Shown here: positions 1-11,361 of the stretch, piece by piece
Numbering within the stretch: the first letter of the stretch is position 1
Layout: every line of letters begins with the position of its first letter
Source: Gamarada debralockiae
Lineage: Eukaryota > Ascomycota > Leotiomycetes > Helotiales > Hyphodiscaceae
Assembly (NCBI GenBank): GCA_002803225.1
Contig: NXFV01001556.1
Location: 62,001-126,000, forward strand
DNA: 64,000 nucleotides
Direction of reading: 5' to 3'
Translations under genes and position numbers: made by a program
Notes under the pieces: model-generated
What the model saw: the letters and a program-made list of their open reading frames with translations, nothing else
Told to the model about the DNA's origin: nothing
Databases searched by the model: none

Positions 1-533
1 TCCTCTCCCTCACGCCCCTCTTAAGCTCTGCCTCCTTCCTCCTCGTAACAACCGGGTTCTTGACCAGCTGGATATACCTACGATTCTACAAACAAGCCTT
101 CCCAGACCTCGAGACCTCTCAACCATCATCACTGCGCGGTGACGCCAGCGAGACTTTCGCATTCGCGGAATTCTTCCCCGATCCAGTTAAGCCACTCGTC
201 GCTGTTTTCTCTAATCAAGTCTACAGCATCCTAGTTTCTCTGCGAATATGCACACCTTTCTCGCAAGCAGATGTATCGGCCTCTCGAGGAGAAACATTCA
301 TGCAAAGGAGCGCGGGTGCGCCAGGAGGTGCAAGGGCCGAAGCAGAACGGAGACGAGCACTGGCGCTGAAGGCTTTGGATCAACGACTGCATGCAGCTAC
401 TGCTGGATCGAAACCGCAACCACCACCTCCCGCACCTGCTGGACCGAGTGTGCAGATACAGCCTCAGCCGAGTCAACCTGCTATGTTAGGGGAGACGAAT
501 TATGTGCCTGAAAGAGAAGAAGAGAAGAGTTGA
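1..533 (+). CDS. TMEM115/DUF1751-like integral membrane protein, 3' end
   Basis: The frame is open from the left edge to a TGA at 531-533, so the N-terminal part lies outside the window. The visible part starts in a hydrophobic segment followed by the motifs SWIYLRFYK and SETFAFAEFFPDP. These resemble the conserved end of the TMEM115 (DUF1751, rhomboid-fold-like) family of Golgi membrane proteins. After this comes an Ala/Arg-rich stretch and a Pro/Gln-rich cytosolic tail, which is usual for fungal members. No intron is needed in the visible part. The family role is Golgi membrane organisation and retrograde transport. That role is known for the family and is not shown here. Confidence 0.7.
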   Translation, partial: LSLTPLLSSASFLLVTTGFLTSWIYLRFYKQAFPDLETSQPSSLRGDASETFAFAEFFPDPVKPLVAVFSNQVYSILVSLRICTPFSQADVSASRGETFMQRSAGAPGGARAEAERRRALALKALDQRLHAATAGSKPQPPPPAPAGPSVQIQPQPSQPAMLGETNYVPEREEEKS

Positions 534-3500
534 AGGGAAGGATAGGTAAAGGGGCGGAAGTGTTCCAGGATGGCTGTATTCTTTGCTGGCGTTAACGTGA
601 GATGTTACGTCCTTTTGTGTGGTCTCAGGCATATGAGCGTGTAATATCGATATCAATAAGATACCCATTCCAAATTCTTTGGAAGACGTGATGCCGAAGA
701 CTCGGCTGCAGGATACTAGGAGGGGGGATGGTGAACTAATGATACAGACCGACGTTGCCCAACTTTCAGGCTTGCATGAAACTCAAGTATACGTTGAGGT
801 TAATCCGCCCCTTTCTCAATTGCTCAGATCCTTTTGGACGATTCAAAATGTCCAATACCAGGCCCATTCTCAGTCGTTCAAACTTTTTGAAAGATTTAAA
901 AGCTACAATCTTATAGAAGAGGTTTACAGGGAAGCCAAGATATAGTAGACTTAAACGGGCTCAATTGCTTTCAACCACCACCTTCCTTCATACCTTGTCC
1001 TCCGAGGGATACCTTCGAGTCAGCTAACTTGAGAGTACAGAGGGGATACTACCCAAACAGCTCTAGACAGCTTACTCAATCTGTCCTTTTCCATGCATTA
1101 CCAACTTTCAAAAAAGGACCACGATGGACAAGGCCGAATTGTCTTTCCCCTCAAAGAACAGGAAGCTTCAAAACACATGTCAAAGTCAGGTGACACGTCT
1201 CCGTTTTCAGCCTTGCGGCATCTTCGAAAGCATCTTTCGTCCCATCCACTATCCCCATGCAGCTTATCCTCCAGTAGTTTGCACGAACTCCCTTAAGAAT
1301 AAAAAGAAGCTGCTTACGGCCATGGGCGAAATTATACTTTCGTTCTATTGAATCAGTGGCTTGGATGTCACGTCAAAAGGAGTAGTGGTCTAGCGTCCAC
1401 CAGGCCATCGCATTTCGGGTGCTGGTTGGTGGTTGATCATGTAACTAGAAGGACGGAAGAAGCTCACATCTGCATTAAGAAAAGCAGCTAAAACCTCATC
1501 ACCAAAGCTTATGATAGGTAAAGTTAGGTTAGGTTCTACGGAGGTGCAAGCCGGAAAAACAGAGGGAAGCTCGATCCGTTAGCTTCCCCGAATGCACGAC
1601 GATGCTGATCGAAACGCTTTAGAATCGACGTTCCCGTAACCTTACATTTGTATCGAAGTGACAGTGATGTGTTTTAGTACCTGGGTGAGTTGGGGAGATA
1701 TCGTGAGGCTGGAGGACAACAGAGGCTGCTTGTAGTTGACACAAATGCGCGATGCCTTTGTTCGTTCCTCATTAAGCTCCGGAGAAACCTCTCCGTCAAG
1801 CACACCCTTCGTTTTGAATTCATCGCCGCTCAACGAACAATGGGAATGGGGAAAGGAGATGCCGTGCATGACATGTGTCTGCATCTCTTCTGTCAGCAGC
1901 ATGCGCCTCTACGCCCCTTTATCCCTTCTAGTGCCAGGCGGGAATGCATACGAAGTTGCCGTGGGGCGAAGTTTTGGAGGTTCATGGGATGTGATTATGA
2001 TTTGTTTTTTTAGTTCTTAAGGTGGACGTGTCAGATATATCTCATGTCTTAGATTTTCGTCACGGCATGAATTCTCCGCACAGGGGGGTCTGAGCGGGCC
2101 GAGGAGGTCGCTTTTCGGGTTGGCACGTGATATTAAAGAGGTATGGTGGACTTCAATCTTGAATTCATTTGAGCGGTTGAGAATCCTACACTTTTTGGAT
2201 ACGTTCGGCGATTAAAAGACATTTTTGAATTCGAGTCTCCCAAAAGAGCTCGGCGGTATTTTACCGCGTAGCGCGGGGTGTCTATGGGGGTACGTTGACA
2301 GCGAAGGAAGCGGGTATGTGCATGTACATGGTACTTGGGACACCAGATATCAATCGTTCATTCCGGCTTCAGCGATCAGATATCTCCAAAGAGCTCACCA
2401 CATCCAGACAGAAGTTCTCGAAAAGCTCGTGTTACACACTCGAAGTCACGTGAATGGACACTCGACCACGGGGGGAAGGGAGGCACAGACACTGAACTTA
2501 TACTCCGTACGAACAAAAATACGGTTCCGAGTTTCACTCTGACGGTCCTTGCCAAACACATCCAATAAATCCAACGCACCTCTTCCGCCACGTTCTCCAC
2601 AAGTGCAGGTGAATGGTGGCTGATAATCTTATCGATTGGGAGCCTGAAATGCAGCGGCATCGCAATCCCACTCCGTACTACGAGAGCACGACATGCACCT
2701 GGCCGTTAAGCGCAGGAGGAGCGAGAATTTCAGCCCTTGGGCATGTAGCAGCGAGGGGTAACCCAACCAAAAGGATTTTACAAAGGAGGGGACGAAGCGG
2801 TTTGAGAGCCGGCACAACTGCTATGTGATCTGTGAGCTACCGCCGATCAAGCCACCACAATTGGCATACTGTATTGCTAAGTGCAGATGTGCAGTGCAGT
2901 AGTCACGCTGTCACAACCGCGAGGTGTAAAAGAGAGATTTGATAGGAGAGAACGATGCGGAAGATGACGAGGATCTTGGTGTGGTTAATGCTGGGGTTGC
3001 GTTTAACGGGGTAGCGGTGGTCGGAGGGTGGTACGAATTCTATTCAGAGACCGGCCACATGTGCCAGCTCGTCGGTTCCTTCGACTTTATTTCCATTTAA
3101 ACATCCCTTCGAAAGTTCAGGATCTATCTTTGTATATATGGTTCGGATGATGCCATTCAGGGAGTCAGCGGGCGCTGTGGAAAGATACTGTCATCATCGC
3201 ATCGCAACCTAAACTTACGAGGGGAAATACTAGTTTGAGATACAGAGATCTTCCGAAGAGATGGAAGCAACCTAGAACCTACCCTTTGATTATATCATGC
3301 CGAGTTTCGTGGAACCCTTGACTAATGTCGTGGTTGTGTGGATGTTCGTCGTGTATGAAAAAGTGACAGCGCCCCGGCATTATTGCCTTAACAAGCGGCT
3401 TGCAACCGTCAGAGCCCTGATGGTACTTTCTTTCGGAGTAGGAGAGGGGCTGTGATGCTTGAATGGCTGATGCGCCGTTGACATCCGAGAGTTGTGGAAG

Positions 3501-4868
3501 GGTGGAATAAGCTCGCCTAGGTAATCTCTGCCTCCCACATGATTAATCCCTGACCCTGCGGTTTGATGAGCTGCATGAGAATTGATTTAGGGCTATTCCA
3601 AACTTGGCTAAACCGGGGATTTTACTGAGTTTGTTTCTTGCCCTGATGGCCACCTTCAGCGTGGTGGGCAAAGATAGTGAATAAGATTTTGTACATTTTG
3701 AATCATTCAAATTGTTTGAACGATTCAGAAACCCGGATGTATCTTTAAAGAACGGCACTAGATCAAGCAAAGGCGCATTTCATATTGTGCCTTGTGAGCC
3801 TATGCCGTCACAAGTACCATCTCCCTGTGGATCAGCCACCCAGCCAGCCTCAAAGGGGATGTTGTCGATATGTTAAATATTAGCCAACCACCATTCCCGC
3901 CGACCGTCTGCAACCTAGATCCCCCCGCAAGTTCCAAGTCACAGGTCATCCTCCCGGCCCGTAAATCGAACTTTTGTTGGGCCTTCTTCCCATACCAACA
4001 ACCCCCTTTTGGCGTTCCCAGCCTCAAAGTTAACACCAAGGCCCGACTGCTTTTTAGCGGAGGACTAACGGAGGGAGGCAAGGTTCTGGATGATGTTATT
4101 GGTTAAATAGATAAACTTGTTCAACGGGATGATACTCGGCGCCTACAACATATGGTTCCATGGGGACGATCCAAATTTGCTGCAGTAAAGGAACGGGAGG
4201 CGGTCAAAACCAAGCCGTATTGTAAAGTGATACCTGAAAGGGTTTAGACGGGTAAAATGATTATCCATCACACACGACGTCTGGTCCACCTCCAAAAACG
4301 CCACCAAAAGGAACCCTGCCGCCTTCGAACAAGGATCCTACACGCGATTTATGGAGCGGAAGGAGTGCTAGCGCTGGGTAAGGGGAGTTGTCGAGCTCTT
4401 GAAAGGTGGGTTCGAATTCTGAATTCTGGCAGAGGCACACCTCTTCTTTCCCCCGTCATTTTCTCCATCTCCTGCGGCTCTAACGGTCCTTCAGTGTCCT
4501 GCGACTATCATTGAGAGCTTCACGGAGAATTACGACGGGCTAGATCTGAGGATACGAACTCTATCTTCGTATCTACAACATTTTATTCTTCACCGCAACT
4601 GTTAATGAGACCCTTCGAGAGGATACGCCACAATAAGCATCGATTTGGCATTGCATCTTTCGACTGAATTTCTGTCCTACGACGATCTCCAACCCAAAAT
4701 TTCCTCGAACACTCGAAACATACCCATTTCATACCTCCAGTACATTCGCATCAAGTACCTACAAAGGTGCCTCGAATTATTATATTAGACTGACGAGAGA
4801 TTGTTGGCGCGTCATCGGCTGCGCATACTCAGAGCGATCAGTATATCTGTCGCACACTGGCAACAACA
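534..4868. other. Long intergenic region before ssn6
   Basis: This is 4.3 kb without a supportable gene. The open frames (for example 679-945, 1093-1296, 1690-2013, 2225-2542, 3870-4106) are short, show no recognisable motif and mostly have competing frames on the other strand. A TTAGG doublet at 1524-1533 is isolated. The last 300 bases before 4869 are probably the promoter and 5' leader of ssn6. Long upstream regions are common for fungal global regulators. Confidence 0.5.
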
Positions 4869-7800
4869 ATGGCGACCCATCATCCATCGCCTCCAGCAGG
4901 CATGCAAATACATCACGGTCCTCCAGGTGGACCTCCACAGCCAGGTATGGCACCTCAGCAACAGCAATGGCCGGCTCCTCAACAAATGGCAGCGATGAAT
5001 GAGGCAGTCTGGTTGCAAATTGGTAAGGATCCCCAATGCGAATATACGAATGGTATTAATAGACTTATTAGGGAGTCTCGCTGAATTGATGGGTAACCTC
5101 GAGGAGGCTATGGTCGCATATGAACATGCGCTCCGTTCCAACCCAAGATCAATTCCGGCAATGAACGCCATCAGTTGCATTCTTCGAACACAAGAACACT
5201 TCCATAAAGCTGTCGAGTATCTTCAGAACATCCTCAAGCTCGACGGAAACAATGGAGATGTTTGGGGAAGTCTTGGTAAGTTTTACTGGCGCCACCAGTT
5301 GCTATACTTTGCTAATGATAACATAGGTCACTGCTATTTGATGATGGACGATTTGCAACAAGCATATTCCGCTTATCAACAAGCTCTTTATCATCTTAGA
5401 GACCCAAAGGTAAGTCGTCACTACGTGGTGGATGCGACAAAAGCTAACAAAATGTCAAGGAACCCAAGCTTTGGTACGGAATCGGGATACTATATGATAG
5501 ATATGGGTCACTTGAGCACGCCGAGGAGGCATTTTCTCAAGTCATGAGAATGCAGCCCGATTTTGAAAAAGCAAATGAAATTTATTTCCGCCTCGGCATA
5601 ATTTACAAGCAACAGCAAAAGTACCAACAAAGTCTTGAGGTAAGTCGCTTGCAACCATCACAGTGAACACGAGATATTTACCAACTCCAGTGTTTCCGAT
5701 ACATTGTTTCTGTTCCACCGACCCCATTGACAGAAGAAGATATCTGGTTTCAGATAGGTCACGTCCACGAGCAACAAAAAGATGTAAGCTGAATTTGCCT
5801 TCGCTTTATACACATTCTCTGACGAAATAACAGTATGACAATGCCAAACTGGCATACAGACGTGTGCTGGACCGAGATCCGAATCATGCGAAAGTCCTTC
5901 AGCAGCTTGGCTGGCTGCATCACCAACAAAGCAACAGCTTCAGCAGCCAAGAGCAAGCGATTGAGTACCTGGAAAAATCGGTTAACTCTGGTGAGACTCG
6001 TCAAAACCGAACAGTCCCCACATTGCACCAGCTAACACGTGGCAGATCAAAGTGACGCGCAAAGTTGGTATCTGCTTGGTCGGTGTTATATGTCACAACA
6101 GAAGTATCCCAAGGCGTACGAGGCGTATCAGCAAGCTGTTTATCGAGACGGACGGAACCCCACATTTTGGTGCTCGATTGGCGTTTTGTACTACCAAATT
6201 AACCAGTACCGAGATGCACTTGATGCATATTCCCGCGCGATACGCTTGAACCCGTACATCTCCGAGGTCTGGTACGACCTGGGGACTCTGGTAGGTTTGC
6301 TTCATCTTCGGCCCATTTCGTTTGAACCTTACTAATGATTGGTACAGTATGAATCGTGTAACAATCAGATTACTGATGCGTTGGATGCCTACCAACGTGC
6401 TGCCGAACTTGATCCTTCGAATGTCCACATCAAGGCACGTCTCCAGTTACTGCGCAGCGGACAGACCAACGGCATGCCAGTGCAAACAAGTGCGCCGCTG
6501 CCTCAAGATGTTCACCCCCAGGCATACCAAGCTACTGGAGCTGTTGGACCACCGGGACCTCAGTGGGGAACTCCTGCGTCCCAGCCACCTCCTCCAGGCC
6601 CACCTGGCGGACCAACAGGAAACTGGGGAGGACGACTTGCTGAAATTAACCCACCGCCTCAGCCACCGAACCCATATGATCAACGGGAACCACCTCGAGG
6701 CCCAATCCCTCCCCCACCACGTGCGCCAAGTCCAAGACAAGAGCAGCAGATGAGACCGTACAATGGTCCTGACAGTCGCCCACCTCCACCGCCTCGCCGA
6801 TCCCCCCCACGGGAACATCATGCAGCAATGGGCCCGTATCAAGGACCAGGACTTCCGCAGCCCCCTCCACCGCAGTCGCAAGGCCCACTACCATCTCAGC
6901 CCCAGCGTGTTTCAAATCCTAATTACGCCGGTCCTGGCCCTTCTGCTGTGTTGCCTCCTACACAGAATGGGATGAACGGCTCTGCTCCTGGTGCTCTCCC
7001 ACCTTTCGGACGAGGTAATAGCCCTCGACCAGAAGTTCGCCCCATCATGGACAACAGAATCCCATCACCAAAGTCTGGCTACCCTCACCAGTACCACCAC
7101 CCAGATATCTCCAATCCTGGAGGTATTGAAGGTGGCGCTCCTGCCCCTGCTTCCGCCTTGGCTGCAGCTGAGGCCGCAGCTGAAGCGCGCAATGGTGATA
7201 GGCCTCCTTCAGTCGGCCCCAAGAGAATGCGAGAATGGGAGGATGAGCCATCTATGAAGAAGCCTGCTTCAGATGAGAATCGAGCTCGGATGGATGACAT
7301 GCATCACCGCAGACCATCTACGCCTTCTGGAGAGCCATTCCGCCGCAGCTCTTCTGAGGCTCGCCGTGCCGATGAGCAACGACGTATTGAGGATCAGCGC
7401 CGTGCTGAAGACCAGAGACGATCTGAGGATCAACGCCGTTCAGAAGACCAACGTCGTACTGAGGACCAGCGACGTGCAAATGACAATTATCACCCATCAG
7501 AGGCGGCTCATCACCCTCCAACTCACGGGTTGCCACCAACTCAGTTGCCATCCATGCAGCAAGGGCCTCCACCAGTCCACACGCCTTTGCATACGCCTAT
7601 CCACGAGTTGCAACCACCTCCTCAAGCACCCAAGGAGTTCCCTGGCGAAGAGCAACGCGAGAGAGAGCAACTTAACCATCCTCCACCACCACCTGCTACT
7701 GTTGGCGAGCCAGAGCGGGCTGCACGAAAGATGGATGTCGATGAAGACTATGATGATGATGGAGAGGAAGAGAAGAAAGGGGGAATTGTGTCTGGTCCCG

Positions 7801-7901
7801 GGTCTACTTCTGGAGATGCTAAGACTGGCTCTCCAACTGGTGTTAATGGTCATGCTAATGGTCTTCTAAACGGCCAACCCAAAATCGAGACTTCTGCTTG
7901 A
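4869..7901 (+). CDS. ssn6: Ssn6/Cyc8 TPR transcriptional corepressor
   Basis: There are eight exons: 4869-5022, 5072-5275, 5327-5409, 5460-5639, 5691-5783, 5834-5990, 6046-6290 and 6348-7901. Joined, they give 889 aa with every junction in frame and introns of 49-57 bp. Residues about 45-370 are tandem TPR repeats. Motifs such as GHCYLMMDDLQQAY, KANEIYFRLGIIYK, FWCSIGVLYYQI and NPYISEVWYDLGTL match the Ssn6/Cyc8 family almost word for word. The rest is a Pro/Gln-rich tail with an EDQRR repeat block and an acidic patch (DEDYDDDGEEE). Family members bind Tup1 and are recruited by DNA-binding proteins to repress many genes in the nucleus. The start is the first ATG that places MATHHPSPP before the TPR array. 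Confidence 0.95.
7370..7482 (+). repeat. EDQRR-coding tandem repeat inside ssn6
   Basis: About seven 15-bp units encode variations of DEQRR, EDQRR and SEDQRR at about residues 712-750 of the Ssn6 protein. The units differ mainly at third codon positions. The block is charged and probably helical, unlike the Pro/Gln-rich sequence around it. Confidence 0.75.
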
Positions 7902-8525
7902 TTTTGATATTTCATTTGTTCTTACTAGCTGTCGAGCTTCAAAGTGTAAATCACGATTCCTTAGTTAAACTTAGCGGCACGAAATCTTGAGTTATGTATG
8001 CACTTTCTTGACTGCTATAAATGAGTGAGGGTTTCACATCGTTGAGTGCTTCAAGCAGAGCGGCTTGACCATGATGAGATCCCAGAATGCAAACAATTTT
8101 TGAGCCTGCATCATCAAAAGACATTTACCAAATTGCGTACTTAATTCCTAGACTGGCATCCTAATCAGAATGGCACTACAAAGAAGAAATAACTTCAAAC
8201 ACAAACTGCCCAAGCCAGCAGAGCGACTGACCAGACTGACCACCGACAGACCACCACTAGTCCTAGGTACTTGAGCCAGAGAAAGAAGGACACCGATAAA
8301 GTTTACTTACAACTTTTTCCAGAATTATTCAATTTAACTGAACGATACACTTGATGTAAAATCTTCTGCATTTCGAGTAGTTTTCTATCAGTCACGTGCC
8401 GAGGGCTCCTTTCTCGCTAACTTTTGTTAGCGCTGTCGCTAATCCCACAGAACAAATCTTCGCATTATTTTCGAACCGAACTTCTCGACGAACGACGAAT
8501 TTTCAATCAACAACGTCGACAATCG
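7902..8525. other. Intergenic region ssn6-rpl3
   Basis: This contains the 3' UTR of ssn6 and the promoter of rpl3. A CACGTG palindrome lies near 8394, about 230 bp before the rpl3 start. Such sites serve bHLH or Cbf1-type factors in fungi. No gene is seen. Confidence 0.4.
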
Positions 8526-8620
8526 GTATGTCCTCACAATTTGCATTCTCTTCAAGTCCATCAAGTTCATCTTGACGTGTCTTTAAACCCATCTGAAGGA
8601 TACTAACTTCTCAATCTCAG
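8526..8620 (+). other. Predicted 5'UTR intron of rpl3
   Basis: A GTATGT donor at 8526, a perfect TACTAAC branch site at 8601-8607 and a CAG acceptor at 8618-8620 lie just before the rpl3 ATG at 8627. Leader introns are common in fungal ribosomal-protein genes. RNA-seq would settle it. Confidence 0.7.
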
Positions 8621-8626
8621 CCAACC

Positions 8627-9982
8627 ATGAGCCACCGCAAATTCGAGGCACCCCGTCACGGCTCTCTTGCCTTCCTTCCTCGCAAGAGAGCTGCTCGCCA
8701 TCGTGGTAAAGTTAAATCGTGCGTATCAATTCTGCTTCAAATTTTCCAGTCAAAATGCGTATTGGAGCTCGCTGACCTTTGGCTTCAAACCAGCTTCCCC
8801 AAGGATGACCCCAAGAAGCCTGTCCACCTCACTGCTACCCTTGGCTACAAGGCCGGTATGACCACCATCGTCCGCGACCTCGACCGACCCGGAGCGAAAT
8901 CACACAAGAAGGAGGTTGTGGAGGCTGTTACTGTCATTGAGACACCACCGGTACGAACAATGCAGCCCGCTTGGCTTTGTGCCAATGGCTAACATCTTTA
9001 CAGGTGATCGTTGTTGGTCTAGTTGGTTATATCGAGACTCCTCGCGGTCTTCGATCTCTCACGACTGTTTGGGCTGAGCATTTAAGCGATGAGGTTAAGC
9101 GCCGATTCTACAAGAACTGGTACAAGAGCAAGAAGAAGGCTTTCACCAAGTACGCCAAGAAGCACTCTGAGAACTCCGGCTCCTCAATCACCCGCGAGCT
9201 CGAGCGCATCAAGAAGTACTGCACCGTCGTCCGTGTCCTCGCCCACACCCAAATCCGCAAGACCCCTCTTAAGCAAAAGAAAGCCCACTTGATGGAGATC
9301 CAAGTCAACGGAGGTAGCGTTGCCGACAAGGTTGACTTCGCCAGCGGCCTCTTCGAGAAGCCAGTTGAGATTGGTTCCATCTTCGAGCAGGATGAGATGA
9401 TTGATGTCATTGCTGTTACCAAGGGTCATGGTTTCTCTGGTGTTACAAGCAGATGGGGAACTAAGAAGCTTCCGAGAAAGACACACAAGGGTCTCCGAAA
9501 GGTTGCTTGTATCGGTGCCTGGCATCCTTCCCACGTCCAATGGACTGTTGCCCGTGCTGGCCAAGACGGATACCACCACCGTACCTCCACCAACCACAAG
9601 GTTTACCGCATTGGCAAGGGTGATGCTGATGATAACGCCTCCACTGAGTTTGATGTCTCCAAGAAGTCTATCACTCCGTAAGTACTAACATTCCTCTACA
9701 TGCCACTGTACCTAACAATACTACAGTATGGGTGGCTTCGTCCGATACGGAGAGGTCAAGAACGACTTCGTCATCCTTAAGGGTTCCGTCCCGGGTGTAA
9801 AGAAGCGTGTCATGACTCTCCGCAAGTCCATGTTCACACACACATCGCGCAAGGCATTGGAGAAGGTCGAGTTGAAGTGGATCGACACATCATCGAAGTT
9901 CGGACACGGTGCATACCAAACCCCTCAAGAGAAGCACTCATTCCTTGGTACGCTCAAGAAGGATATTGCTCAGGCTTCGTAA
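8627..9982 (+). CDS. rpl3: 60S ribosomal protein L3 (uL3)
   Basis: There are four coding exons: 8627-8718, 8794-8950, 9004-9677 and 9727-9982. They join in frame to a 392-aa protein, which is the normal length for eukaryotic uL3. It begins [16 protein letters not shown] and carries the family hallmarks [20 protein letters not shown] and [13 protein letters not shown]. The second holds the tip loop near the peptidyl-transferase centre, including the His that is methylated in yeast (GAWHPSH). uL3 is an essential structural protein of the large subunit. Introns are 49-75 bp with canonical ends. Preferred codons rich in C at third positions fit high expression. Confidence 0.98.
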
Positions 9983-10314
9983 AATGGGTTCTTGCATGCA
10001 TTTTTCTTTTCCGGCTATCGCGCGATATCATCGGTGTACGGGGATTACCTGGCGCTTTCTGTGATCAATCGCCCATGACTGGACATAGTTAGGTAGCTAG
10101 CTTAAGCTATAAAGACATGTCAAAACAGTCTTTCTCACACTTGACCGTGACAATTGTGACATAATATTCCAAAAATGCGAAGCTCAAACTTGTCAATAGC
10201 TCAAACGCTGTTCCAGCACTAAAAAGTTCCTCCCAAGCGACAACTTCGTCATCGCCTTTTGCAGAAGCACCCCACCCAACCCTTGCCATTCAAAACCACC
10301 TCCCTCCTCTTGAT
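9983..10314. other. Intergenic region rpl3 to the 286-aa gene
   Basis: This is 332 bp holding the rpl3 3' UTR and the start region of the next gene. No other signal is seen. Confidence 0.4.
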
Positions 10315-11361
10315 ATGGGAGTGATTCTCTCAGCAGTAGCAACCGCCACGAATTCCATTCAAAAGCCTCGCGATAAAAGGAAAGCCAAGAAAATTCGCGA
10401 AACCTACGGAACGCAAGGAACTGCAGCCTCGCAACCATTGCCGCACTCGCCAACGCACGACGCTGCGGTAGAGGGGTTGAGGGACGAGCATTTGGCTTCT
10501 GCACCTCCACCTGTTATTTCAGAGGGTCCAGAGGGCTTGGAAGCTGGAGAGACCGGGCAGGTAGAGGGGAATATTGCGGTCGAGACGCCGCTTCCTATTG
10601 CTGCTACTTCGTAAGCTTTCCTTCCCGTACAAGAGGGGTTGGAATTGGGAGTCTGCGGCCACACATATCAATTCCAAAGGCTGAGAGATTATCCTACAGC
10701 ACGAACGCAAACCCAAACACCATCACAGACGTCACTGAATCTACCACAACGACCGAGGGAATAAAGAATAAAGGGCAGGACGAGATGGCATCAGACGAGG
10801 ACTACGTAGCTTTCCTGGACAAGGCGAATGAAGACCCGAACAAAGGTGTAGCGAAGACGCAGAGCTCGGGAAAGATACAATTGAAGGCAGTGGATCACGG
10901 TGTGAAAGTTCCGGCTGCTTTAAAGGAGGCTACGAAGGATGCTTTTTATGTTAGTGATGCGGATGAACCATTTGAGCCTGTTTGCTTGAAGCATAGTGGG
11001 AAAACGTTGCCGGATGAAGGTCAGTTCTACCTTGACTCTCCCAGAACCAGAGCGAAACATTCTGTCTTTCCCCCTTCCTTCTTTTGATTATTTGCTAAGG
11101 TTGTGGTAATATGTAGCTACGTTTGCGAAGTTAGTGAACCATCCGAACCCGAATGACGCAGAAGTCAGCATTATGGATATCGGCGAGTGGGACTCACATG
11201 GGCAGTATAAGGAGATTGTTGATGCGGTTAGGAAGGAGACGAAAGGGAGTGATGTGAGGGTCTACAGGATATCGAGGGATGGGGCGAGGGTGGAGTATTT
11301 TGTTGTTGGTGTTGAGGGTGGAAAGCTGCTTGGTGTTAAGGCGCTGGCTATTGAAAGCTGA
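10315..11361 (+). CDS. Conserved-looking hypothetical protein, 286 aa
   Basis: There are three exons: 10315-10610, 10700-11019 and 11117-11361. They join in frame across canonical GTAAGC..CAG and GTCAGT..TAG introns. What looks like a separate ATG at 10785 is in the same frame as exon 2, so this is one gene. The N-terminus (MGVILSAVATAT...) is followed by a basic KPRDKRKAKKIRE patch and a low-complexity linker. The C-terminal half is compact, with motifs DEDYVAFLDKAN, DEPFEPVCLK and DVRVYRISRDGARVEYFVVG. I do not recognise the family and assign no function. The Gly-Val N-terminus after Met could be myristoylated, but the context is weak. Confidence 0.8.

Noticed and set aside
1524..1533. TTAGGTTAGG resembling telomere repeat
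   Set aside because: Only two imperfect units inside intergenic DNA. Not a telomere or a telomeric insertion.
4390..4440. GGTTCGAATTC resembling a tRNA T-loop
   Set aside because: No acceptor stem, D-arm or anticodon arm could be folded around it.
6447..6881. Long minus-strand frames opposite ssn6
   Set aside because: They arise from the Pro/Gln-rich codons of the real gene and have Trp/Arg-rich, implausible composition.
10785..11087. Separate small gene starting at ATG 10785
   Set aside because: It is in the same frame as exon 2 of the 10315-11361 gene, and splicing at 10611-10699 links them.
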